DNA from: Cornus controversa
Taxonomy: Eukaryota > Streptophyta > Magnoliopsida > Cornales > Cornaceae
Direction: 5' to 3'
Assembly: GCA_026545225.1 (NCBI GenBank)
Contig: CM048845.1
Location: 107,954,533 to 108,018,532 of the forward strand
Length of the DNA stretch: 64,000 nucleotides
Shown here: in pieces, positions 37,297-49,300 of the stretch
How the letters are laid out: every line of letters begins with the position of its first letter
Numbering within the stretch: position 1 is the stretch's first letter
Made by a program: the position numbers and the translations under genes
Notes under the pieces: generated by a model
The model's input: only the letters and a program-made list of their open reading frames with translations
What the model was told of the DNA's origin: nothing
The model's database searches: none

Positions 37297-39466
37297 ATGG
37301 GAGACAGCAAGCGGAAAAGAGGACGAAAGCCCAAAAAACTAAAAGTTGAAACCCTAGATTTCCAAACCGCCGCCACCACCTCCTCCGCCGCCATTGACGA
37401 CGTCGTCTTCTCCGTCGGCAAGGTGGAGCTCATCGACGAACCGTCGTCCAACCACCACCTCCGCCGCCGCCCTGGCCGTCCCCCCAAAACCTCCCAACAC
37501 GCCGAGAAGCCTGACAAAACCCTCGTGGCCTCTCCCACGAGACGAATTGAGAACGGAAATGCCGTGGCGCATAATCTGGTTGCGGTGGCGGAGGGGCCTG
37601 TCGCTGCAGCGAGGTGGGAGAGTGTGGCGATGACGAAGATGGTGCCGTCGATGGATGCTGTGGTGAAGGTGTTTTGCGTGCACTCGGAGCCGAATTTCTC
37701 GCTGCCGTGGCAGAGGAAGAGGCAGTACAGTTCGAGCAGTAGTGGGTTTGTCATTGGTGGCAGGAGGGTGTTGACGAATGCGCATTCAGTCGAGCACTAT
37801 ACACAAGTCAAGTTGAAGAAACGTGGGTCTGATACCAAGTACTTGGCAAGGGTTCTTGCTATTGGGACTGAATGCGATATTGGTGAGAGCTTCAGTATCT
37901 GAAAATTAATCTTTGTATTCATTCATCACTCAATTTGAAAGTATCATTGTGCCAAATTCGTGTTATGTGAAGCATTTGTAGCTATATGCAAATTTTTATA
38001 TGATTATGTGTGATTATATCTTTATCTTAAACCTATATTATGCGAGGATACTGTTTATAATTGTAATTATGTGGATTATGAACATGGAGCTCTTGTTTTT
38101 AAGGTATATTTTGACTTTGCAGTGGTGCAGCTGTGCTTACACTAAATGATTATGAAGTTGGGTATATTGATTACTTGGTCTTAGTGTGGTGTTTGAATGA
38201 GATAACTTGTTGACAGACCTTAACTATTGTCATCGCAGTCATGCTTGAGTATTTTTGTTGAATCTGTGTTACAGCCATAAGTGTTGATTATCAAAAATAT
38301 ATATGTGTGTGTAATTATGTGGATTGAAGTTATTTCTCATTTAATGTATATTTTGATGTATTTATTGTTGCAGCTATGCTTACTGTGGATGATGATGAGT
38401 TCTGGGAAGGGATATCACCTGTGAAATTTGGGGATTTGCCTGCACTTCAAGATGCAGTGACAGTGGTTGGATACCCAATTGGGGGAGACACGATCTCTGT
38501 CACAAGTGGCGTTGTTTCACGCATAGAAATTCTATCATATGTTCATGGGTCCACTGAGCTTCTAGGGTTGCAGGTTGGCAGTTTTTCTACCATTTTATTC
38601 ATCTGTAATTGTCACGATCGACCATTATCCTGATGTCTGTTTTTAACATGGTTTGTTCTGCAGATAGATGCTGCTATAAACTCGGGAAATTCTGGTGGAC
38701 CTGCTTTTAATGACAAGGGCAATTGTGTTGGTATTGCATTCCAGTCCCTTAAACATGAAGACGTGGAGAATATAGGTTATGTCATACCAACAACAGTCAT
38801 CATGCACTTCATTCAAGATTATGAGAAAAATGGAGCATATACTGGTAGGTCTAATTTTAAATTGCTTAACATTACAATTTTTAGTTTAAAAGTTACAACT
38901 TCTAATTTTTTGGAATTTGGTTTATTTTTCACTTAATTTTGTGATATATTTTTGTTACTATGTTGGCTCATCAGGAGAAATTGTGAATTCTGGTCTGTAG
39001 GGTTTAAAGTAGAATAAACCAATAATAGAGGAGCAAAAGAAAGAAGAAGATAATGGAGGAATGGAACAGATGATTGTCAATCCTTATAGTGGATTATATA
39101 AATTTTACTTAATTACTCTTGAATGAATAATGAAAAAACTCGTAAGACTTAAATATCCCGCATTAATTTTTCTCAAACTGGTGAAAAGTTATTCGTCTTT
39201 CCTGTGATCTTATCTTAGCCAACTTAGTTTTGGGTGTTCCTTTTTGAGGATGTCTTTTAAGTGTTAACAAATGCTAACTTAAATATTTAATTTGATCTGT
39301 TGGAATTTTTCCTATGATGAAATGACAGTTGCCTTCTCGATTTTTACATGATCATGTGTAAACAGGAATAAGGGATTGATAATTGTTGCTTTATTCTTGC
39401 AATATATGTTAACTAGACCTTTTGCTCGAGAAACTAGCTCTAAGAGCAGCAGCTTGCTCCATCAAG

Positions 39467-39497
<31 letters not shown>

Positions 39498-42400
39498 CTT
39501 GCATGGTCCAGCTAAACTTTTTTTCCCCCCAACACTTTGGCGTGGTTCGAATTGCTTGCTTCATGCTCCAAGTGACATGATCACCCCTAACCATAAAATT
39601 GATAGCCCAGCATACCTGATTGACAATTTAAGTGATGGTAGCAACCGTCGTAAATTCATAATGGTAACGTTAGTGATGTAATGAACATGTGTGATGTTAA
39701 GGGCTGTCCAAGCTTTGAATTTTTCAACCTTGCCCAACTCCAAAGTTGTTGATATTGTCATGCCCCCAAATTAAAATACAGGGAACTCTAGTCTAGTACT
39801 TGAATTTGGTGCGCGACTTGAAATACAACATCCATCTTATCAAACATTCATCCAATATTTTCATACTACAATCAAAATATGATCATCTAGATCACCCATT
39901 TCAAAAACTTTATATGGAGACCTCGTCCTACATCTTGAAATCATCTATGCACAACAAAAAAAATTACATGCCAAAATGATTAATTTGAAACGAAACACAA
40001 CCACCTTCTGCCACCAAGCCTATGCACAACAGCCCACAAAACACACCTTCATCACCATCTTGTCCCAACCAAACAAGACCATCTCCCAAACAAGACCCAA
40101 CAACTCCATCTTTCACACCACCACTTGAACTACAATAGTCATCAGAAATTAATTACACATGCACATGCATAGCCACACTAAATACACCCATAAGTATATA
40201 TGTATATATAAAAGTAAAGAATATTTCTATCATATGACTATAGGTATATCCACTATAGCCGAAAAAGAGAGAAAATATATATCTCTATATATATACCCAT
40301 GCACACCATTTTTTAGCCAAAGCTACAATCCCATTCAACTACTGCCTTGTACATACAAATCAACCCACAACATCAAGTATATCAATATATATATGCATAC
40401 AATAACTATGCCACTGTAATCTATATCATATAATTTCTAGACAATACATTACTCCAAAATTCATATGCATGCATTCAAATTCATATGTGCCCAACAAAAT
40501 TCTTAAAGAAACCAATTAACTTCAAGAACCAACTAACATGATATATATATCTATATAGGTATAAGGGCAAGAATCAACTTGACTGTTAATGGCTGAGTCT
40601 TCTTCTACTCCTCTTCTCTTTCTTCTCTAGCTGTACCTTCCTCTCTCTCTCTCTCCTCTATTCTACAGAGACCATATTCTCTTCTTCTTTTATTTTATTA
40701 CAAGTATACATATACTATATACATTTCACTTAGTGGGCTCATAGTTGTTAAAGGCTCGAGGCGCACTAAGGTGCTAAGGCTTCTTAGCGCCTGAGGCGCG
40801 AGGTGCGGGCCTGACTGAAGTGAGGCGTAAGTTGATTTTTTATATTTAAAAATATAACATTTGTAGTGAGTGAGTGAAACAATGTAGAACAACTACAATT
40901 GAGAGCAAATAAAAAGCATATTCATGGCAATTAACAACAAATGAAATAGAAAAACAGATTCTGGAGTGAGTGAAAAGTGAGAACTGAGGAGATGCTTGTA
41001 ATTCAATTATCTGGACATAGCAAACTATTTACATGACAACCTCCCCATTATGAAAGTAGAATACTAAGCGCCAAAAAAAACTATTAATTAGTGAAGTTAG
41101 ATCACAACATTACTTCAAAGATTAAAAAAAAAAACAGAAAAAGAAGAAGAAAAGGTTCTGTAGGAAAACAGATTAAAAAAATTAAAAAAATTGGGCATGC
41201 ATAGGTTCTACAGGCTGCGCCTCGCTCCCCAGTGCTGAGGCGCGCGCCTCTTTCAAAGCGCATCGCTTAGGCATACCCTAGGCGCTTCGCTGCGCCTCAC
41301 GCCTCAGGTGCGACTCACGCGCCTTTGACAACTATGAGTCTGGTCAACACATGAATAAGAGAGTCTCCCCATGCTAGCCATTTGTCACCCATGCATACAC
41401 TTGTCTGTCACTTCCATTCTAATTCCAATTTTTTTTTTCATACATCCAAAATTACATTCCTAACCCTATAAAACTTTAATTTACCTTTGGATCCTAAAAG
41501 AATAAGGACAAAAAAAAATCCTATTTAATTTTAAGGATATTACAAACTGCCCTCCTAGAAAGAAATTTCGTTCTCGAAATTTGCGTACCTTATTCGAAAA
41601 GTTGTAGATATTTTTCCATCATCTTTGATTTCAATTCCCATGTACCTTCTCTTTTGTTATGATGACTCCACTGCACCTTCACAAGTGGTATCTCTGTCCG
41701 TCTTAATTGCTTCACTATACGATCCACAATGCGGACAGGGGTCTCAATATATGTAGTATCAGGGCATAACTCCACCTCGCTATTGTCAATGGCTTGAGTC
41801 TCAACTCTCAAACATTTCCTTAACATGGAGACATGGAAAACATCATGAACTACTACTAAACTGGAAGGTAAAGCTAACCTATATGCCACTTCCTTCCCTA
41901 ATTCTTTTGGGTTGGGTTTTAATTGGGTCAAGTGAATTCAAAATGGATTAGTTGTTTGAGTTGGCTATTGTGTTGGGCTACTATGAGTTGTATTTGGATA
42001 TGGTCTTGGTTAGTAGTGGGCTTGTACAATGAAGTTGAGCCCGTTTGAGGTTGGTTTTAAATTGGGTTTGAAATTATTGGGTTATGTCGTAGGCCTAGAC
42101 AATTGGTTGGGTTTAAAGATGGACTTGGTGGAATGGATTAGGTCGGAATTTAAAATAAGCCCAGTATCATTTAAAAGAGATAAATGGTTGCTTGACATTG
42201 GACTGAGCCGAAATTAAGAATAGGCCTAATAACATTTAAAAGAATATGAGTTAAGTTAACAATTCTGTTTAGGCCTATAGTGTTATGGACCTGGACTGAG
42301 ATTAAATTTTATGTGTTTCAGTATAATAGAACTTTTTATGTAGGAATAGTGAGTTCTAAGGATTAAAATCCGAATAACGATTTTTTAGCATGTTGAACAC

Positions 42401-43587
42401 ACAACTCGGTCATTTAATTTATTAAATGTTAAAAACATTTAATAAATTATAAAAGATGAAATGTTGGATTAAAGAACGTTTTGTTTTCCTTTTGTTTAAA
42501 ATTAGAAAAATTTGGGAGAAATATCTTTTAATGCTCTAAAAATTTAAAAAATCTTAGAGTGGTATATTCCTGCATCTAAACTTAGTTATATTAAAATAAT
42601 TAAGTTTAGAAAAGATTTAAGTGGTGAACTCCGAATTTGATTAATTAATGTGATTTGTGATCACATTAAAGAACGATTTGATTTATTAAATGTTAAATGC
42701 ATTTGGTAAATCTAAAAGGCTTGAAAATATTAAAAATGAGATAAAATTCCTAATGTAATATTCTTAAAATTAAATAGAATTTTTTTTTTATCTTTATTCT
42801 TTTAGGATCCAAAGGTAAATTAGAGTTTTGTGGGGTTACGAATGTAATTTTGGATGTATGAAAAAAAAATAAAATTTGAAATTAGAATAGAAGTGGCAGA
42901 CAAATGTATGCATGGTTGACAAATGGTTGGCACGAGGAGACTCTTATGCATGAGTTGACCAGCCCACTAAGTGAAGTGTATATAGTATATGTATACTTGT
43001 AATAAAGAGAAGAGGAGGAGAAGAAGACTCAACCATTAACAGTCAAGTTGATTCTTGCCCTTATATATATATATCATGTTAGTTGGTTCTTGAAGTTAAT
43101 TGGTTTCTTTAAGAATTTTATTGGGTATATATGAATTTGAATGCATGCATGTGGATTTTGGATTAATGTATTATTTGAAAATTATATAATATAGATTGCA
43201 GTGGCATGGTTATTGTATGCATATATATATTGATATACTTGATGATGTGGGTTGATTTGTATGTATAAGGCAGTAGTTGAATGGGATTGTAGCTTTGGCC
43301 GAAAAATGGTGGGCATGGGTATATATATAGAGTTATATATTCCCTTTTTCGGTTGTAGTGGGTATACCTATAGTCATATGATAGAAATCTTCTTTACCTT
43401 TATATATATATATATATACTCTTATTGGTGTAGTTAGTGGGGCTTTGCATGTGTATGTGTAATTAATTTCTGATGACTATTGTAGTTCAAGTGGTGGTGT
43501 TTGGGACGAGATGGTGATGAAGGTGTGTTTTTTGGGCTGTTGTGCATAGGGATGACAATTTTGTCCGCCCCGCCGGGTTTCCGCCCC

Positions 43588-43622
<35 letters not shown>

Positions 43623-46318
43623 TTTAGGGCTGGTATGGGAGCCATTTTTTTCCGTGGGGGCGGGTTTGGGAAAAAAAATCAAAACCCGCCGCGGGTACGG
43701 GACTCTATAATAACCCGCCCCGCCTATATATTTTATTATTATAAATATATTTATATATATATATATATATATATACAAATTATAATTTTACTTTTGGTTG
43801 TATTAAGACTTATGTTTTCATTTTATCTTTTTGTTGTATTAACACTTCTTTAATTGTTGGATCAAACTTGTTACTAAGTTATTTAGTTATGAAATATTTT
43901 CTGTAATAGGCTATTTAATTGTGGAATCTTGTCATTTTACTTCTTAAACAGGGGTTATACTATTTTAAATTTAATAGTATCAAACTTGGTACTACCCACT
44001 AGGCTCGTATTTTTTGAAAAAATTAATTTTTATTAATGTTTGATGTGGTTACAATTTTGTGGGGAGGGGTCCTGTCTCATCCCGTCCCTTTTGAAATTTT
44101 AAACGGGGCGGGGCGGGGACGGGGTGGGGTTTCTCCCAACGGGGCGGGGATGGGTTTTGAAATTCCGTCCCGTTTCAAACCCGCGGTGGGTTTGGTAATA
44201 GTGTTGAAGGCAACGGGGCGGGGACGGGTTTAGGCAAACCCGTGCCGTACCCGCCTCGTTGCCATCCCTAGTTGTGCATAGGCTTGGTGGCAGAAGGTGG
44301 TTGTGTCTGGTTTCAAATTAATTCTTTTGGGTTGCATTTTTATTTGGGTCAAGTAAATTCAAAATGGATTAGTTGTTTGGGTTGACCATGGTGTTGGGCT
44401 ACTGTGAATTGTATTTGGTGATGATCTTGGTTAGTAGTGGGCTTGCACAATTAAGTTGAGCCTATATAGAGAATTGGGCTGGAATGGGTTTGAGGTTAGT
44501 TTTAAATTGGGTTTGAAATTGTTGGGCTATGTCTTAGGCCTAGACAAGTGGTTGGGTTTAATGATGGACTGGGCCAAAATTAAGAATAGGCCCAATAACA
44601 TTTAAAAGAGATAAATGATGGCTTGATATTGGATTGGGCCGAAATTAAGAATAGACCCAATATCATTTAAAAGAATATGAGTCAAGTTAACAATTCTGTT
44701 TGGGCCTATAGTGTTATGGACCTGTACTGTGGGATTAAATTTTATGTGTTTCAGCATAATAGAACTTTTTATGTAGGAATAGTTGGTTCTAAGGATTAAA
44801 ACCCGAATAACTACTTTTGAGCATGTTGAATACACAACTCGGTCATTTAATTTATTAAATGTTAAAAACATTTAATAAATTATAAAAGATGAAATATTGG
44901 ATTAAAGAATGTTTTGTTTTCCTTTTGTTTAAAATTAGTTTGAGAAACATATCTTTTAATGCTCTAAAAATTTAGGAAATCTTAGGGTGGTACATTTTGG
45001 CATAATAAAATTAATTATGCTAAAATAATTAAGTTTATAATAAATTTAAGTGGTGAAATCTTAAATTGAAAAATTAATGTGATTAGTGATCACATTAAAG
45101 ACTGATTTGATTTATTAAATGTTAAAAGCATTTGGTAAATCTTAAAAGCTTGAAATTATTGAAATGAGATAAAATTCTTAACCATTTGAGAGTCTCCCCA
45201 TGCCAACCATTTGTCAACCATGCATACCCTTGTCTGCTACTTCCATTCTAATTCCAATTTTTTTTTCATACATCCAAAATTACATTTCTAACTCCACAAA
45301 ACTCTAATTTACCTTTAGATCCTAAAAGAATAAAGACAAAAAAAAAAAATCCTATTTAATTTTAAGGATATTACATTAGGAATTTTATCTCATTTTCAAT
45401 ATTTTCAAGCCTTTTAGATTTACCAAATGCGTTTAACATTTAATAAATCAAATCGTTCTTTAATGTGATCACTTATCACATTAATTAATCAAATTCGGAG
45501 TTCACCACTTAAATATTTTCTAAACTTAATTATTTTGGCATAACTAAGTTTAGATGCAGGAATATATCACTCTAAGATTTCCTAAATTTTTAGAGCATTA
45601 AAAAATATTTTTTTCAAATTTTAAACAAAAGGAAAATAAAACGTTCTTTAATCCAACATTTCATCTTTTACAATTTGCTAAATACTTTTAACATTTAATA
45701 AATTAAATGACCGAGTTGTGTGTTCAACATGTTCAAAAGTCGTTATTCGGTGTTAACATAACCCATATCCTTTTAAATGTTATTGGGCATATTCTTAATT
45801 TCCGCCCAGTCCAATGTCAAGCCACCATTTATCTCTTTTAAATGATACTGGGCTTATTTTAAATTCCGGCTCCATCCATTCCACCAAGTCCATCATTAAA
45901 CCTAACCAGGCCTAAGACATAGCCCAACAATTTCAAACCCAATTTAAAACCAACCTCAAAAGTCAAACCTATTCCAACCCAATTCGCTATATAGGCTCAA
46001 CTTAATTGTAGAAACCCACTACTAACCAAGACCATCTCCAAATATAACTCAGAATAGCCCAACACTAAGGCCAACTCAAACAACTAATCCATTTTGAATT
46101 CACTTGACCCAATTAAAACCCAATCCAAAAGAATTAATTTGAAACCAAACACAACAACCCACAAAACACACCTTCATCACCATCTCGTCCCAACCAAACA
46201 CAACCATCTCCCAAACAAGACCCAGCAACTCTATCATTCACACCACCACTTGAACTATAATAGTTATTAGAAATTAATTATACATGCACATGCATAGCCA
46301 CACTAACTACACCCATAA

Positions 46319-46368
<50 letters not shown>

Positions 46369-49300
46369 GTAAAGAAGATTTCTATCATATGACTATAGGT
46401 ATACCCACTATAGCCGAAAAAGAGAGAAAATATGTAACTCTATATATGCCCATGCATACCATTTTTCGGCCAAAGCTACAATCCCATTCAACTACTACCT
46501 TGTACATACAAATCAACTCACACCATCAAGTATATCAATATATATATGCATACAATAACCATGCCACTGTAATCTATATCATATAATTTCTAGACAATAC
46601 ATTACTCCAAAATCTACATGCATGCATTCAAATTCATATATGCCCAACAAAATTCTTAAAGAAATCAATTAAATTCAAGAACCAACTAACATGATATATA
46701 TATATATATATATATATAAGGGCAAGAATCAGCTTGCTTGTTAATGGTTGAATTTTCTTCTCCTCCTCTTCTCTTTCTTCTTCTTCTTCTTCTTCTTTTC
46801 TCTCTCTCTCTAGCCGTACCTTCTTCTCTCTCTATTTTCTCTATTCTGTAGAGACCATATTCTCTTCTTTTATTTTATTACAAGTATACATTTACTATAT
46901 ATATTTCACTTAGTGGGTTGGTCAACACATGCATAAGAGAGTTTCCCCATGCTAACCATTTGTCGCCCATGCATACACTTGTCTACCACTTTCATTCTAT
47001 TTCCAATTTTTTTTTTTGTGTGTGGCTATGCATGTGTAATTAATTTTTGATGACTATTATAGTTCAAGTGGTGGTGTGAATGATGGAGTTGCTGGGTCTT
47101 GTTTGGGAGATGGTTGTGTTTGGTTGGGACAAGATGGTGATGAGGGTGTGTTTTGTGGGCTGTTGTGCATAGGCTTGGTGGCAGAAGGTGGTTGTGTTTG
47201 GTTTCAAATTAATCCTTTTGGCATGTAATATTTTTTTGGGTACATAGATGATTTTCAAGATGTAGGACGAAGTCTCTATATAAAGTTTTTGTAATGGATG
47301 ATCTAGATGATCATATTTTAATTGTATTATATAAATATTGAATGAATGTATGGTAAGATGTATGTTGTATTTCAAGTCGCGCACCAAATTCAAGTATTAG
47401 ACTAGAGTTCCCTATATTTTAATTTGGGGGCGTGACAGATATGTTATTGAATCCCATAAATTTGGGTTTCTCATGAATCATAATGAATTGTTTTGAATTT
47501 TTGAAGATGATTTAATATGGATAACAATTAGTGTATTTATTTTGAAGTCGCTAACTGTAATACCCCGCTCCAACACATGGTATGATATTGTCCGCTTTGG
47601 GCCATAACCCGCACGGTTTTGCTCTTGGGTTTTACCCCAAAAGGCCTCATACCATTTGAAGAGAACATACTACATATAAGCACATCCCCTTCTCCACACC
47701 CAGGCAATGTGGGATTGAGCACCCTGTACCCTGTCAGTGTGGTAGCTCAGCCCAGTGTCTGTCTTCGCACCCGCCCACTCACACCCGTCCACAAGGGTTA
47801 CTACAATCCACCCCCCTACGAGGCCCGACGCCCTCGTCGGCACACTTCCGGCTGGGTTCAGGCTCTGATACCAACTGTAATACCCCGCTCCAACACATGG
47901 TATGATATTGTCCGCTTTGGGCTTGAGTCCGCACGGTTTTGCTCTTGAGTTTTACTCCAAATGACCTCATACCATTTGAAGAGAACATACTACATATAAG
48001 CACATCCCCTTCTCCACACCCAGGCGATGTGGGATTGAGCACCCTGTATCCTGTCAGTGTGGTAGCTCAGCCCAGTGTCTGTCTTCGCACCCGCCCACTC
48101 ACACCCGTCCACAAGGGTTACTACACTAACAGAAATAAAAACTTACTATTTTTTTTTACCTTTTATTATTTTTTTGACGACAAATGCACTTGAATAGGAA
48201 ACATATAAAAGTTATTAAACAAAACATGTTATATAGAATATGTCTCTATGTTTCGGAATATAATTATAGGATTTACTTCTAACTTTTAACTATAGTTGTA
48301 TGGAGAAAAGGAGAGAATATTTTATGTTAGACCTGGCGACGATCTCTCTAGATTAAATTATAACTATAACTTCATGTCAGATTTAATCAATAATATCAAG
48401 TGAAAATAAGAAAATTACCACTGGGCCATTGGACAAGTGGTATGAGCTCTCCTCTCCAAAGGAGAGGTGAGCAGTTTGAGCCCCAAAAAGACGAACTCAT
48501 AAAACTTTAAAACTTGCCGATTTATGGAAGATTTTGATTCAAGAACTAAGCTTCAATCTTGTGTATTTAGAACTCTTGGAGGATAGATTATAAACTTTGA
48601 GGAGGGCCTTAGATAGAAGCCTGAAATTTAGGATGAAAAAGGAATACAAGTTTTAGGTATATAATTCATTGCTGAAACAGGCCATTATGGCATCGTCATA
48701 AAGGTTATGGTCCATTATGGACCATCATGCACGATAACCGTCATGATAATATTCTTCCCATTGAGAGCATAGAGGGAACATTATCCACTGTTACTGTTAT
48801 ATAATGTTTCTTACACCCATAAAGGGGGTTATTTAAAACAATGCAGATTAGAGAATCCCCTAATTAGGACTAGAATTCATACCGGTTCCTTGTGTGCTAC
48901 TTGAAGAGATTTTGTCTTTGGTGAATGGATACGTTGTTCAGTAGCATTAAATGTATAGGAATAGGAATACTTGTTAAGGAAAGATAAAGTAACAGTTTTA
49001 CAAATCTCAACATCCGATTTAATTGTGCCCAGTTTATGAATTTGTTGTTTCTTGGTCATCCTACTTTTTGTCCCACAATGCATGACTGGTTTAATAAATT
49101 TTATAGAATTCACCTTGCAATTTTAGAGGTAAAAGCACTCTTCCATTTAACCTATACTACTTTAATTGATTAACATCATCTCTAGCTTCTGTCTTTGTGA
49201 ATAATTGAGTCGAGGTAATTAAAATGCTTGCTTTTTGTATTATCTATCTTCCTTGACCTTCACTACTTCCTCACTTTTTTTTCTCCTTCTAGTTCTGCTA

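Larger units (their letters stand above)
39756..47437. mobile_element. 7.7-kb mosaic LTR insertion with inverted identical ends
   Basis: The left edge reads TGTCATGCCCCCAAATTAAA and the right edge is its inverse complement with one change (TTTAATTTGGGGGCGTGACA). Both are flanked by GATAT (39751-39755 and 47438-47442), a perfect 5-bp TSD as made by retroviral-type integrase. Order inside: minus-strand LTR (39756-41544), minus-strand Gypsy pol 3' end (41590-41897), repeat Q in + (41898-42753), LTR in + (from TGTAATATTC at 42754, split by a hAT MITE), Q in + again (about 44325-45183), LTR start in minus (45184-45375), Q in minus (45376-46130), LTR in minus (46130-47010), LTR end in + (47010-47437). 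It lies wholly within DEG9 intron 3. Confidence 0.8.

Noticed and set aside
37293-37785. Antisense frames of 143-153 codons over DEG9 exon 1
   Set aside because: Shadows of the GC-rich exon; the + frame continues in phase into all later DEG9 exons.
43434-43853. Proline/glycine-rich ORFs around the poly-C run
   Set aside because: They are produced by the homopolymer and the GC-rich MITE, not by a gene.
39756-47437. Interpretation as a DNA transposon with long terminal inverted repeats
   Set aside because: The ends are TG...CA-type LTR ends with a 5-bp duplication, the same LTR starts occur internally, and a Gypsy pol end sits next to one LTR; retrotransposon origin fits better.
48418-48490. 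Functional tRNA gene
   Set aside because: A- and B-box-like words exist but the acceptor stem does not pair and the anticodon arm is not canonical; SINE head is more likely.
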